Source: Pseudomonas corrugata (lineage in GTDB: Bacteria; Pseudomonadota; Gammaproteobacteria; Pseudomonadales; Pseudomonadaceae). From it: a stretch of 64,000 nucleotides of DNA. The notes under the pieces are model-generated. The model was not told where the DNA came from, did no database searches, and worked only from the letters and a program-made list of their open reading frames with translations. The stretch spans positions 142,525-206,524 of the forward strand of contig NZ_LHVK01000008.1 in NCBI RefSeq assembly GCF_001269905.1, read 5' to 3'. Below, piece after piece: positions 9,245-18,598 of the stretch (positions within the stretch are counted from its first letter, which is position 1; each line of letters begins with the position of its first letter). A program made the translations under genes and the position numbers.

Positions 9245-10279
9245 ATGGCCTTACCGAAGAAAGCCCGGATCCTCAGTACTGCGCTGCTGCTTACCGTGGC
9301 CATCGGCAGCGTGTTCTATCTCAATCGCTCCGAATCCAGCGCATCGACCCAATCGACGGACGATGCCTACGTCCACGCCGACTTCACCACGGTGGCGCCG
9401 CAGGTATCGGGTACGGTCGAAACGGTGTTGGTCGAAGACAACCAACCAGTCAGGAAAGGGGATCTGCTGGCGGTCATCGACGACCGGGATTTCGTCGCCA
9501 ACGTGAACGTGGCGAAAGCCCAGGTTGCCAGCGCCCAGGCCGGTGTCGCCGGCCTGGAAGCCCACCTGATCCAGCAGCAAACCGTCATACGCCAGGCCCA
9601 GGCCGCAGTTGCTGCCGACGCCGCCGCGCTCAAGCTGGCCAAGGTCAACCACGCCCGCTATCGCAACCTGGCCGCCGACGGTTCGGGCACGGTGCAGGCC
9701 CAACAACAGGCGGAAGCACAATTGAGCGTGCAACAGGCCGGCCTGGAAAAAAGCCAGGCGGGTCTGCAGGCGGCCCGACAACAGGTGGACATCCTCAAGG
9801 CCGACCTGGAACAAGCCAGGGCCAGCCTCGCCCACGCCCAAGCCACGCAGGCTATCGCCGAACTGAAGTTGTCCTATACCCGCATCACCGCGCCGATCAG
9901 TGGCACGATCGGGGAAAAATCCGTGCGCGTCGGCGCGTTCGTCAACGCCGGCAAACCCTTGCTGGCGATTGTCCCGCTCGATGCCGTCTACATCACTGCC
10001 AACTTCCGTGAGACACAACTGGCCCGCGTGCAAACCGGCCAAGCCGTGGACATCGAAGTGGATGCCCTGCCCGGAGAAACGCTGACAGGAACAGTGCAAA
10101 GCCTGGGGCCCGCCAGCGGCGTCAGCTACTCAGCCATAGCTCCCCACAACGCCACCGGCAACTTCACGAAAATCGTCCAACGCCTGCCCGTGCGCATCCG
10201 CATCGAGCCTGACCAACCGGCGACAGCGAAACTGCGGGTGGGGATGTCGGTTACGCCGCACATTCGTATTCGTGGCTGA
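9245..10279 (+). CDS. HlyD/EmrA-type membrane fusion protein
   Basis: A 344-residue periplasmic adaptor: one N-terminal membrane anchor (ILSTALLLTVAIGSVFYL), a first lipoyl half (DDAYVHADFTTVAPQVSG and VEDNQPVRKGDLLAVID), a long Ala/Gln-rich coiled-coil hairpin (about residues 95-205), a second lipoyl half (YTRITAPISGTIGEKSVRVG) and a beta-barrel domain. It would connect the MFS pump to the outer-membrane channel upstream. It is the last gene of the operon; REP palindromes follow immediately. Confidence 0.93.
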   Translation: MALPKKARILSTALLLTVAIGSVFYLNRSESSASTQSTDDAYVHADFTTVAPQVSGTVETVLVEDNQPVRKGDLLAVIDDRDFVANVNVAKAQVASAQAGVAGLEAHLIQQQTVIRQAQAAVAADAAALKLAKVNHARYRNLAADGSGTVQAQQQAEAQLSVQQAGLEKSQAGLQAARQQVDILKADLEQARASLAHAQATQAIAELKLSYTRITAPISGTIGEKSVRVGAFVNAGKPLLAIVPLDAVYITANFRETQLARVQTGQAVDIEVDALPGETLTGTVQSLGPASGVSYSAIAPHNATGNFTKIVQRLPVRIRIEPDQPATAKLRVGMSVTPHIRIRG

Positions 10280-10299
10280 TCAGTGCCGGTAACGTCGAA

Positions 10300-10725
10300 T
10301 ATGCAGCCGCCATCGCGAGCAGGCTCGCTCCCACAGGGTCGGTGTCGGGCGCAACGCCTGCATACACCATAAACCCACTGTGGGAGCGGGCTTGCTCGCG
10401 AAGGCGTCGAGTCAGCTGGCATCCATGTTGAATGGGCCGCCGCCATCGCGGGCAAGCCCGGCTCCCACAGGGTCGGTGTCGTGCGCAACGCCTGCATACA
10501 CCACAAACCCACCGTGGGAGCGGGCTTGCTCGCGATGGCGTCGAGTCAGCTGGCATCCGTGTTGAATGCACCACCGCTATCGCGGGCAAGCCCGGCTCCC
10601 ACAGGGGCGGTGTCGGGCGCAACGCCTGCATACACCACAAACCCACTGTGTGTGCGGGCTTGCTCGCGAAGGCTTCGAGTCAGCTGGCATCCATGTTGAA
10701 TGCACCACCGCTATCGCGGGCACTG
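10300..10725. repeat. REP cluster with ~134-bp tandem period
   Basis: REP palindromes alternate in orientation, and the block containing them (REP, CGCAACGCCTGCATACACCA spacer, inverted REP, GAGTCAGCTGGCATCC spacer) repeats about three times with a period of 134 bp, measured from the 'TGGGAG' at 10381, 10515 and its variant at 10649. The last copy is mutated (TGTGTGCGGGC). No gene is seen in this gap; the open frames inside are read-through of the repeat. The cluster separates the end of the efflux operon from convergent trmK. Confidence 0.9.
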
Positions 10726-10730
10726 CCAAC

Positions 10731-11426
10731 TCAAGTCAGCAGCTCGGCAATCCACCGGATCTGCCGGGCGAGATCCTGCACTACCTCCTCTGGCACGGCC
10801 TGCCGCGCCCGGGCGAAGCTCATCAGGGTCTTCTGCTTCTGGCGCAACCTGCGCTGCCATTTACCCAGGAATGCAGGACTGCGCGCGCCCATCAGCAGTG
10901 GGCCGAAGTACAGCTGCTCGGCGCTATACATCACCGGCCCGGTGCGCTCGGCGACGATGATTTCGTAGTCGAAGCGGTTCTCCCGCAGCACCTCTTCACC
11001 GAGAATGCGATAGCCATTTTCCATCAACCACAGGCGCAGTGGTTGCTCGCCGCCATTAGGTTGCAGGATCAGGCGCTCATGGCCGCTCAGGCGCGACGGG
11101 TCGCGCTGGAGTATGTCGCGGATCGTCTCGCCGCCCATGCCACAAAGACTGACCGCCGTGATCCCGTCTCCCGACTCGATTGCCGCCAAGCCGTCAGCCA
11201 GGCGCACGGTGATCCACGGCTCCAGGCCATTCTCGCGCACCGTCCGTTCGGCCGCGCGAAATGGCGTCAGCGCCACCTCCCCGGCCACCGCCGCCGCAAT
11301 GGCGCCACGGCGCATCAGCGCCACCGGCAAATAACCGTGATCCGAGCCAATATCAGCCAGCCGCGCGCCCACAGGCACCTGCGCCGCCACCCGCTCCAGG
11401 CGCATGGACAATGTCTGTTCGTTCAC
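10731..11426 (-). CDS. trmK: tRNA (adenine(22)-N1)-methyltransferase TrmK
   Basis: A 231-residue class I SAM-dependent methyltransferase of the TrmK/YqfN family, which makes m1A at position 22 of tRNA. The SAM-binding motif I is ADIGSDHGYLPVAL; further landmarks are LCGMGGETIRDIL and LILQPNGGEQPLRLWL. The start is a GTG at 11426 preceded by GGGGAGCGG; a later ATG (residue 8) is less likely. It stands alone, convergent with the efflux operon across the REP cluster. Confidence 0.88.
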   Translation of the reverse strand: MNEQTLSMRLERVAAQVPVGARLADIGSDHGYLPVALMRRGAIAAAVAGEVALTPFRAAERTVRENGLEPWITVRLADGLAAIESGDGITAVSLCGMGGETIRDILQRDPSRLSGHERLILQPNGGEQPLRLWLMENGYRILGEEVLRENRFDYEIIVAERTGPVMYSAEQLYFGPLLMGARSPAFLGKWQRRLRQKQKTLMSFARARQAVPEEVVQDLARQIRWIAELLT

Positions 11427-11607
11427 CCGCTCCCCTTCCCACTACAAGCGTCCGACAGCGTTGGCCGGATCGGGCTGCGATTCTGTCGGGCTACACGGTG
11501 CATTTCAAATTTATGTGACCAGGGACGTGGCTTTTGACAACACCGGCATCCACACCTATAACCGGTGCCGCCCGCTGCCAGATCAATAAACCCGATGAGA
11601 AGTCGCC

Positions 11608-11892
11608 ATGAATGACCGTCAAGCAATCATCAAAGACTTGATCACAGCCGTGGTGAAAGCCCGCAAAACCGACGAAATTGTCTACCAGTCAGAGTGGCTC
11701 GGCTACATCCCGTTCGGGGTCTACCACTGGGTCGAATGCCAGGGCGAAGACGTCTCCAGCGACTTTCCGTTTGGATGGGCGCTCGAAGACCTGACAGGTC
11801 TTGAACAGGTGGGGTTCCTGGAAACGCTGGAAGCTTATGAGAACCCCGAGGACTCGTTTGATCGGGAGATCAGGTATCGCGTTTGTGGCTGA
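11608..11892 (+). CDS. Small hypothetical protein
   Basis: A 94-residue acidic soluble protein (starts MNDRQAIIKDLITAVVKARK) with no signal peptide or membrane segment. The ATG is preceded by GATGAGAAG. Aromatic residues and several Gly/Pro suggest a compact fold, but I do not recognise the family. It is a lone gene between trmK (divergent) and the convergent fds operon. Confidence 0.6.
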   Translation: MNDRQAIIKDLITAVVKARKTDEIVYQSEWLGYIPFGVYHWVECQGEDVSSDFPFGWALEDLTGLEQVGFLETLEAYENPEDSFDREIRYRVCG

Positions 11893-12046
11893 GGGTCGAG
11901 GAATCCGGGCTGTGCCGCTGTCATTGATCAAAGCTCGCTTCCCAGACGCTGCTCGATCAAGGCTGGAGCGGGGGCATGGACATGGGCGTCAGTGATGCTG
12001 CTTCTGTGTGCGAGCCTGCTCGCGATGACGGCGGGACTGTTCGTCC

Positions 12047-12116
12047 GAAAATCTCGTAGGAAATTACCACCAGTGGTGAGGAAGTTTGTTCCCGCTGGGT
12101 TGCGAAGCAGCCCCAA
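12047..12116 (+). repeat. Dispersed ~70-bp intergenic repeat, copy 1
   Basis: GAAAATCTCGTAGG followed by a G/C-rich part ending near TGCGAAGCAGCCCC. A diverged copy with the same block order is at 51728-51796. A single REP palindrome (GCGAGCCTGCTCGCGA) lies just upstream at about 12010-12030. The rest of 11893-12170 shows no gene. Confidence 0.6.
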
Positions 12117-12170
12117 GCCAGACGCCTCAGTTCGCCAGACACATTGCATGTCCCGGTTTACAGCACCTGA

Positions 12171-12207
12171 GTTCGGTGCACAGCCCCGGCCGGGCTGCGC
12201 ACCGAAC
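12171..12207 (-). terminator. Hairpin terminator of the fds operon
   Basis: GTTCGGTGC-A-CAGCCC pairs with GGGCTG-C-GCACCGAAC around a CGGCC loop: a 15-bp stem with one mismatch, 8 bp past the fdsD stop. There is no clear U-tract, so it may stabilise the 3' end as much as terminate. Confidence 0.65.
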
Positions 12208-12214
12208 CTGTCCG

Positions 12215-12424
12215 CTAAGACTCCGTCAACGCCGCCTGCACCAAAGGATGCAGGCCATCGCCAGGGTGCTCCACCCGCCACTTCATCAGCTGTTGGCGCA
12301 TGACCGGCGTCCAGAAACTCTGGATATGCTGGCGCACGCCATTCACTGCCAGCGTCTTGTCCGGCTCGCTGGAGAAGTACTGGCCAATCTGGTTGGCCAT
12401 CTTGATCAGGCTTTCGGTACTCAT
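12215..12424 (-). CDS. fdsD: Formate dehydrogenase subunit delta
   Basis: A 69-residue protein typical of FdsD (starts MSTESLIKMANQIGQYFSS; internal HIQSFWTPVMRQQL). FdsD is the small subunit of soluble NAD-dependent molybdenum formate dehydrogenases and is needed for a full-activity enzyme. Its ATG overlaps the fdsA stop by 4 bp. It is the last gene of the operon; a strong hairpin follows. Confidence 0.88.
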   Translation of the reverse strand: MSTESLIKMANQIGQYFSSEPDKTLAVNGVRQHIQSFWTPVMRQQLMKWRVEHPGDGLHPLVQAALTES

Positions 12425-15297
12425 CGCCGCACCTCGGCTTTCTCGGCATGACGGCGTTCGCGCAGCAGACGCCCCTGTTCATCGCTGAAGGCCTGGTAGC
12501 GTTTCTGCCATTCCGAAGGCTGGCTGACCCGCACGATTTCCACCGCCGTCACTTTGTATTCCGGGCAGTTGGTGGCCCAGTCAGAGTTGTCGGTGGTGAT
12601 CACGTTGGCACCCGATTCCGGGAAGTGGAAGGTGGTGTAGACCACCCCTGGCGCCACGCGCTCGGAGACCTTGGCACGCAGCACGGTCTGCCCGGCGCGA
12701 CTGCCGATGCCGACCCAATCACCGTCGACGATACCGCGGTTCTCGGCGTCGGTCGGATGGATTTCCAAACGGTCTTCCTCGTGCCAGGCAACGTTATCGG
12801 TGCGCCGGGTCTGGGCACCCACGTTGTACTGGCTGAGGATACGCCCGGTGGTCAGCAGCAACGGATAGCGACTGTTGACCTTCTCGTCGGTCGGCACGTA
12901 GCCGGTGAGCATGAACCGCCCTTTGCCACGCACGAACTGCTCGATGTGCATGATTGGCGTGCCATCTGGAGCGTCATCGTTGCACGGCCATTGCAGGCTG
13001 CCATGGCGATCCAGCTCGGCATAGCTGACCCGGGTGAAGGTCGGCGTCAGACGGGCAATCTCATCCATGATTTCGGAAGGATTCTTGTAGTCCATTTTGT
13101 AGCCCAAGGCTTCGGAAAGAGCCATGGTGGCCTCCCAGTCAGCCTTGCCAGCCAGGGGCTCCATCACCTTGCGTACCCGGGAAATGCGGCGCTCGGCGTT
13201 GGTGAAAGTACCGTCCTTCTCGAGGAACGAACTGCCCGGCAGGAATACGTGGGCGAACTTGGCCGTCTCGTTGAGGAAGATGTCCTGTACTACCACGCAC
13301 TCCAGGGCGCTCAGGGCCGCGGTCACGTGCTGGGTGTTCGGGTCGCTCTGGGCGATGTCCTCGCCTTGGCAATAAAGTGCCTTGAAGGAGCCGTCCAGCG
13401 CCGCCTCGAACATGTTCGGAATGCGCAGCCCCGGATCGGGTTGCAGGGTCACGTTCCAGGCCTGCTCGAACTGGGCGCGTACCACATCGTTGGAAACGTG
13501 GCGATAACCCGGCAGTTCGTGGGGGAACGAGCCCATGTCGCAGGAACCCTGCACGTTGTTCTGCCCGCGCAACGGGTTCACCCCGACACCCTCGCGACCG
13601 ATGTTACCGGTGACCATGGCGAGGTTGGCGATGCCCATCACCGATGTACTGCCCTGGCTGTGTTCGGTAACGCCGAGGCCGTAGTAGATGGCCGCGTTGC
13701 CACCGGTGGCGTAGAGCCGTGCGGCGGCGCGGATCTGCTCGGCAGGCACGCCGCATACCGGGCCCAGGGCCTCGGGCGCGTTCTCCGGCAGGCTGACGAA
13801 GTCACGCCAGCGGGCGAAATCCGCCGCCTCACAGCGCTCGTCGACGAAAGGCTGGTTGACCAGGCCTTCGGTGACGATCACATGGGCCAGCGCATTGAGC
13901 ATCGCCACGTTGGTGCCCGGGCGAAGTTGCAGATGCAGGTCGGCGCGGGCATGGGGCGAATCCACCAGGTCGATGCGCCGCGGGTCGATGACGATCAGCC
14001 GCGCGCCCTGGCGCAGACGACGCTTGAGCTGGGAGCCGAACACCGGGTGGGCGTCGGTGGGGTTGGCGCCCATCACCAGGATCACGTCGGCCAGCATCAC
14101 CGAGTCGAAGGTCTGAGTGCCGGCGGACTCGCCGAGCGTCTGTTTGAGGCCATAACCGGTAGGCGAATGGCAGACCCGGGCGCAGGTATCGACGTTGTTG
14201 TTGCCGAAGGCGGCACGCACCAGCTTCTGCACCAGGTAGGTTTCTTCGTTGGTGCAGCGGCTGGAGGTGATGCCGCCGATGGAGTCGCGTCCATATTTCA
14301 GCTGGATGCGGCGGAACTCACTGGCCGCGTAGTCGACGGCTTCGTCCCAGCTGACTTCCTGCCACGGATCGCTGATGTGCTTGCGGATCATCGGCTTGGT
14401 GATGCGATCCGGGTGGGTGGCGTAGCCCCAGGCGAAACGACCCTTGACGCAGGAATGGCCATGGTTGGCCTGGCCGTTCTTGTCCGGCACCATGCGCACC
14501 AGTTGATCGCCTTTCATTTCAGCGCGGAAGGAGCATCCGACGCCGCAGTAGGCGCACGTGGTGATGACGCTGCGCTCAGGCTGGCCGAGTTCCACCACGC
14601 TTTTTTCCATCAGCGTGGCCGTCGGGCAGGCCTGCACACAGGCGCCGCAGGACACGCATTCGGAGTCGAGGAAGTTGTCACCGCCCGCGGCCGCCACCCG
14701 CGAATCGAAGCCGCGTCCGGTGATGGTCAGCGCGAAGGTGCCCTGGGTTTCCTCGCAGGCCCGCACGCAGCGGTTGCAGACGATGCATTTGCTCGGGTCG
14801 TAGTCGAAATAAGGGTTGGACACGTCCTTCGTCTCGGCCAGGTGGTTATCACCCTCGTAGCCGTAGCGCACTTCACGCAGGCCGACCTGACCCGCCACCG
14901 TCTGCAATTCGCAGTTGCCGTTGGCCGAGCACGTCAGGCAGTCCAGCGGATGGTCGGAGATGTACAGTTCCATCACGTTACGCCGCAGGCCGGCGAGTCG
15001 GGAGGTCTGGGTGCGTACCACCATGCCTTCGGTGACCGGCGTGGTGCACGAGGCCGGATAGCCGCGCATACCGTCGATCTCCACCAGGCACATGCGGCAG
15101 GAGCCGAACGGCTCCAGGCTGTCGGTGGCGCAGAGCTTGGGGATGGTGGTGCCGAGCAATGCCGCGGCGCGCATCACCGAAGTCCCGGAAGGAACGGTGA
15201 TTTCGCGGCCGTCGATGTTCAGGCTGACCTGCACCTCGCTTTCGCGTTCCGGGGTGCCCAGGTCGATATCACTGGCGGGATCGAAAATGTTGATCAT
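12421..15297 (-). CDS. fdsA: NAD-dependent formate dehydrogenase, catalytic alpha subunit
   Basis: A 958-residue molybdopterin enzyme that oxidises formate to CO2. Order: N-terminal [2Fe-2S] domain (CATDSLEPFGSCRMC), His/Cys-rich NuoG-like part with CLTCSANGNC, two ferredoxin-type clusters (CIVCNRCVRAC, CVSCGACVQAC), the CAYCGVGCSF cluster, then the bis-MGD catalytic domain with Mo-ligand Cys in VDTCARVCHSPTG, and a C-terminal dinucleotide-binding domain. The start ATG at 15297 was chosen because it overlaps the fdsB stop by 4 bp and gives a normal family length; the frame upstream of it is fdsB in another frame. Electrons pass through the Fe-S chain to FdsB. Confidence 0.95.
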   Translation of the reverse strand: MINIFDPASDIDLGTPERESEVQVSLNIDGREITVPSGTSVMRAAALLGTTIPKLCATDSLEPFGSCRMCLVEIDGMRGYPASCTTPVTEGMVVRTQTSRLAGLRRNVMELYISDHPLDCLTCSANGNCELQTVAGQVGLREVRYGYEGDNHLAETKDVSNPYFDYDPSKCIVCNRCVRACEETQGTFALTITGRGFDSRVAAAGGDNFLDSECVSCGACVQACPTATLMEKSVVELGQPERSVITTCAYCGVGCSFRAEMKGDQLVRMVPDKNGQANHGHSCVKGRFAWGYATHPDRITKPMIRKHISDPWQEVSWDEAVDYAASEFRRIQLKYGRDSIGGITSSRCTNEETYLVQKLVRAAFGNNNVDTCARVCHSPTGYGLKQTLGESAGTQTFDSVMLADVILVMGANPTDAHPVFGSQLKRRLRQGARLIVIDPRRIDLVDSPHARADLHLQLRPGTNVAMLNALAHVIVTEGLVNQPFVDERCEAADFARWRDFVSLPENAPEALGPVCGVPAEQIRAAARLYATGGNAAIYYGLGVTEHSQGSTSVMGIANLAMVTGNIGREGVGVNPLRGQNNVQGSCDMGSFPHELPGYRHVSNDVVRAQFEQAWNVTLQPDPGLRIPNMFEAALDGSFKALYCQGEDIAQSDPNTQHVTAALSALECVVVQDIFLNETAKFAHVFLPGSSFLEKDGTFTNAERRISRVRKVMEPLAGKADWEATMALSEALGYKMDYKNPSEIMDEIARLTPTFTRVSYAELDRHGSLQWPCNDDAPDGTPIMHIEQFVRGKGRFMLTGYVPTDEKVNSRYPLLLTTGRILSQYNVGAQTRRTDNVAWHEEDRLEIHPTDAENRGIVDGDWVGIGSRAGQTVLRAKVSERVAPGVVYTTFHFPESGANVITTDNSDWATNCPEYKVTAVEIVRVSQPSEWQKRYQAFSDEQGRLLRERRHAEKAEVRR

Positions 15298-16853
15298 TGG
15301 TCGGCCTCCGTGGTCGCCAGACCGAAGTCGGCAGGGAAATGCTTGAGGGCGCTGGCGACAGGATAGGAGGTCATCCCACCCAAGGCACAGAGCGAACCGT
15401 ATTGCAGGGTGTCGCAGAGATCCTGGAGCAACAGGACCTGCTCCTGACGGGCACCGGCATCGGTGCTGGCGAGCAGTCGGTCCACCACTTCCACCCCACG
15501 GGTGGAGCCGATCCGGCACGGCGTGCATTTGCCGCAGGATTCTTCGGCGCAGAACTGCAGGGCGAAACGGGCCATGTGGGCCATGTCCAGGCTGTCATCG
15601 GCCACCACCACACCGCCGTGGCCAAGCATCGCGCCCATGGCGGCAAACGCCTCGTAGTCCAGCGGCGTGTCAAATTGCGAAGGCGGTACCCAGGCACCCA
15701 GCGGCCCACCCACCTGGGCGGCCTTCAACGGCCGGCCGCTGGCGGTACCACCACCATACTCTTGCACCAGTTCGCGCAGGGTCAGGCCGAAGGCGCGCTC
15801 AACCAGGCCGCCATGACGGATGTTGCCGGCCAGTTGGAATGGCATCGTGCCCAGGGAACGGCCCATGCCAAAGTCACGGTAGAACTGTGCCCCCTTCTCC
15901 AGGATGATCGGCACCGAGGTCAGGGTCAGCACGTTGTGGACCAGGGTCGGCAACCCGAACAGGCCCTGCAACGCAGGCAACGGAGGCTTGGCGCGAACCG
16001 TGCCACGCTTGCCTTCAAGGGACTCCAGCAGAGCGGTTTCTTCACCGCAGATGTAAGCACCAGCCCCCACCCGGACTTCAAGTTCGAAAGCGCGACCACT
16101 GCCCGCCACGTCGGCGCCCAGGTAGCCGGCCTCGCGGGCGATGCACAGGGCGTCGTTCAACGTCGCGACAGCGTCCGGATATTCCGAGCGCACATAGATG
16201 TAGCCCATGGTGGCGCCTACCGCGATACCCGCAATGATCATGCCTTCGATCAGCAGGAACGGATCGCCTTCCATCAGCATGCGGTCGGCGAATGTGCCCG
16301 AATCACCTTCGTCGGCGTTGCACACCACATATTTCTGCGTACCCGGCGCATCGCGCACGGTGCGCCACTTGATACCTGCCGGGAAAGCTGCTCCGCCCCG
16401 GCCGCGCAGGCCCGAGTCGAGCACGCTGGCAACCACTTGCGCGCCATCCTGCTGGATGGCGCGAGCCAGCCCCTGGAAGCCGCCATGAGCGCGGTAGTCA
16501 TCCAGGGACAGTGGCCGGGTAATACCGGCGCGAGCGAACAGCAGCCGCTGTTGGCTCTTGAGATAGGGAATGTCTTCCACCGGCCCCAGGGCCAGTGGAT
16601 GGTTGCCGGGATCGCCTGCCAGGGCATCGAGCAGCCCAGGCACGTCCGCCGGAGTGACGGGGCCGAAACCGAGCCGGCCGCTGGCGGTTTCCAGCTCCAG
16701 CAGCGGCTCCAGCCAGTAGAGGCCACGGGAACTGGTGCGTTGCACCTCCAGCGGCAACTGCCGACGCTCGGCCTCGCGCATCAGTGCAGCGGCCACCGTG
16801 TCCGCGCCGACCGCACGGGCTACCGAATCGCGGGGAATGCAGAGCTTCAGCAT
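15294..16853 (-). CDS. fdsB: NAD-dependent formate dehydrogenase, beta subunit (NuoF-like)
   Basis: A 519-residue flavoprotein that reduces NAD+. It has a thioredoxin-like N-terminal part, the NuoF signatures RGRGGAAFPAGIKW and CNADEGDSGTFADRM (FMN/NADH binding), GAYICGEETALLESLEG, and a C-terminal [4Fe-4S] motif ESCGKCTPCRIGS. It overlaps the end of fdsG by 7 bp and fdsA by 4 bp, so the operon is translationally coupled. Confidence 0.95.
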   Translation of the reverse strand: MLKLCIPRDSVARAVGADTVAAALMREAERRQLPLEVQRTSSRGLYWLEPLLELETASGRLGFGPVTPADVPGLLDALAGDPGNHPLALGPVEDIPYLKSQQRLLFARAGITRPLSLDDYRAHGGFQGLARAIQQDGAQVVASVLDSGLRGRGGAAFPAGIKWRTVRDAPGTQKYVVCNADEGDSGTFADRMLMEGDPFLLIEGMIIAGIAVGATMGYIYVRSEYPDAVATLNDALCIAREAGYLGADVAGSGRAFELEVRVGAGAYICGEETALLESLEGKRGTVRAKPPLPALQGLFGLPTLVHNVLTLTSVPIILEKGAQFYRDFGMGRSLGTMPFQLAGNIRHGGLVERAFGLTLRELVQEYGGGTASGRPLKAAQVGGPLGAWVPPSQFDTPLDYEAFAAMGAMLGHGGVVVADDSLDMAHMARFALQFCAEESCGKCTPCRIGSTRGVEVVDRLLASTDAGARQEQVLLLQDLCDTLQYGSLCALGGMTSYPVASALKHFPADFGLATTEADQ

Positions 16854-17329
16854 GTGCCTTCCTCCAGACAGCCATTGACCAACTCACGCAGGCGCTCAGG
16901 CGTCAGCCGTGCGTGCAACTGGCCGTCCAGCTCCAGGGCCGGCGAGCAGACACAGGCACCCAGGCAATAGACCGGCCGCAGGCTGATGCTGCCGTCAGCG
17001 CTGGTGCCATGATCGTCAAGCGACAGCTGTTCGCGCAATTGGGCGGCCAGCTGTTCGGCCCCCATGCTCTGGCAGGACTCCGCCCGGCATAGGCGCAAGG
17101 TATGGCGCGCGGGCGGCGCGGTGCGGAAGTCGTGATAGAAACTGATCACCCCGCGCACTTCAGCCTGACTGAGGTTGAGGGCATGAGCGATCTCCGGGAC
17201 GGCCGCGTCGGGAACGTACCCGCAGCCCTCCTGGATGGCATGAAGAATCGGCAGCAAGGCACCGGGGGTGTCCTTTTCGCGCTCCAATACACGTTGAATC
17301 AGAGGCAGGTGAAGCGTCTCATCGGGCAT
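16847..17329 (-). CDS. fdsG: NAD-dependent formate dehydrogenase, gamma subunit (NuoE-like)
   Basis: A 160-residue NuoE-type protein carrying a [2Fe-2S] cluster: the first Cys pair is in LRLCRAESCQSMG and the second in VYCLGACVCSPALELDG. It is the first gene of fdsG-B-A-D, with AGGT shortly upstream of the ATG. The related fdsC (FdhD-like sulfurtransferase chaperone), present in some fds operons between A and D, is not in this window. Confidence 0.93.
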   Translation of the reverse strand: MPDETLHLPLIQRVLEREKDTPGALLPILHAIQEGCGYVPDAAVPEIAHALNLSQAEVRGVISFYHDFRTAPPARHTLRLCRAESCQSMGAEQLAAQLREQLSLDDHGTSADGSISLRPVYCLGACVCSPALELDGQLHARLTPERLRELVNGCLEEGTC

Positions 17330-17668
17330 AAACTTACCTCGGCATCTCGAACGACACTGCCCAATGAAGGCAGTCGTCCGGAGTCTTGGCTGCAGCGTCC
17401 GGCCACGTCACGGAAGCGTGGTTATCCGGTCGCCCTCCTCGCTCTCCGGTCAGGCATCTTGGTGCGCCTGATCCGGGGCATCCTTACAGCTTGCCATTCC
17501 CGGGAACTGGCAATTGCACATGGACGACAAAACGCGTTCTGAAAGCGACTCGAGGTCAAAGTCACCCGCGCTCCACGGGAACTGGATTTATAACCCATTA
17601 CCATCGACTTGCACATTGGCGAAAACGGCTCTAAACCCAATCATTCATATCGCTCATGGAAACGCAGG
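17330..17668. other. Divergent intergenic region
   Basis: About 340 bp separate fdsG (minus) from the membrane protein gene (plus). It must carry the fds promoter. I looked for a sigma-54 -24/-12 element and did not find a convincing one. No gene or RNA is recognised. Confidence 0.4.
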
Positions 17669-18589
17669 ATGCGGGAAGCAACGAGTGAACTTGAAAAGCA
17701 ACTTGATCTGGCAACGAAGCTGCTTTCCCTGGCGGCAAAAGTTGGCCTGCTCACCGGTGGAACATGCATCGTCAGCTACCTGCTCGGCAATGGCCATTAC
17801 CCGCAAGGCCTCTCCATCGGAGATAGCCTGCTGTTTTTGGTCGCGGCGTTTTGTTTCGGGGTCATCTGCCTTTACTTTTCGGCGTCCGTTACGGCTGCGG
17901 GTGTGCTGCTTGCGCCACTGTTCGTACCGGTGCTGAGATTTCTCATCTGGCTTACAACAATATTCCGCACTGAAAAGTCCAAACCTGAACTGAAACTGCA
18001 AAAAATAACGTTGCTGACGGTGTTGTTTGGCATTTGTGGCGTGGTGACCATTTATTTTCTTGCTCGCAAGAATCCCATTGAGCATATCCCCCTCATTCTA
18101 TTGCCGATTTTTCAATACATCGTTTATTCGGCCTTCCTGAATCAGAACAGAAAAATAAATACCGCCTACCAACCGACCCCGGAGATAGCTGGCACCGAGC
18201 CTTTCGACAAAGCCCCCCGCGTCGATGTGAAACCCATGAAAAGACTCAGGGCGATGATCGCGGGACTGATCATCCTGACCCCCATTCTCATGGGCGGGGT
18301 CACCTCGGACTTGCTGCAAACCGCCATGAGCCTTGCAAAGATACGCATCGAACGGGCAACGATTCTGGTGAAACCGCCTTATGCCAACTTACTGCCCGAT
18401 CCCAAGGACTCACCCTTGCAGGACTATAAGGTCTTTGAAAATGCGACCGTGGTATTCCGCGGAGTGGGCAACTCGACACTGATTGAAATGCGTACCGCGG
18501 ATACAGCTATCCGGCTGGAAATCCCCAATGATTCGATCATCATCGAACGCAAGACGAGACTCATCACTCAACCCAAACCGAAGACCTGA
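17669..18589 (+). CDS. Multi-pass membrane protein of unknown function
   Basis: About 306 residues. Six likely membrane segments: two near the N-terminus (KVGLLTGGTCIVSYLLG and SLLFLVAAFCFGVICLYF), one around LLAPLFVPVLRFLIWL, then LLTVLFGICGVVTIYFLA, IPLILLPIFQYIVYSAFL and MIAGLIILTPILMGGVTS. A soluble C-terminal tail of about 80 residues follows. The ATG at 17669 is uncertain (a TTG at 17609 would add 20 residues; neither has a strong ribosome site). The base composition is visibly more A/T-rich than its neighbours, which hints at transfer. No family recognised. Confidence 0.65.
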   Translation: MREATSELEKQLDLATKLLSLAAKVGLLTGGTCIVSYLLGNGHYPQGLSIGDSLLFLVAAFCFGVICLYFSASVTAAGVLLAPLFVPVLRFLIWLTTIFRTEKSKPELKLQKITLLTVLFGICGVVTIYFLARKNPIEHIPLILLPIFQYIVYSAFLNQNRKINTAYQPTPEIAGTEPFDKAPRVDVKPMKRLRAMIAGLIILTPILMGGVTSDLLQTAMSLAKIRIERATILVKPPYANLLPDPKDSPLQDYKVFENATVVFRGVGNSTLIEMRTADTAIRLEIPNDSIIIERKTRLITQPKPKT

Positions 18590-18598
18590 ACCCAACAT

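Noticed and set aside
10126..10646. Overlapping open frames across the REP cluster encoding repeated MGLWCMQALR-like peptides
   Set aside because: They are translations of the 134-bp repeat and carry no independent start signals.
12448..15366. A 972-codon open frame on the strand opposite fdsA
   Set aside because: It mirrors the codon structure of fdsA, has no recognisable motifs and fdsA itself is certain.
17330..17608. Sigma-54 promoter for the fds operon
   Set aside because: A TGGCAATTGC stretch was seen, but the GG-GC spacing is far too short for a -24/-12 element.
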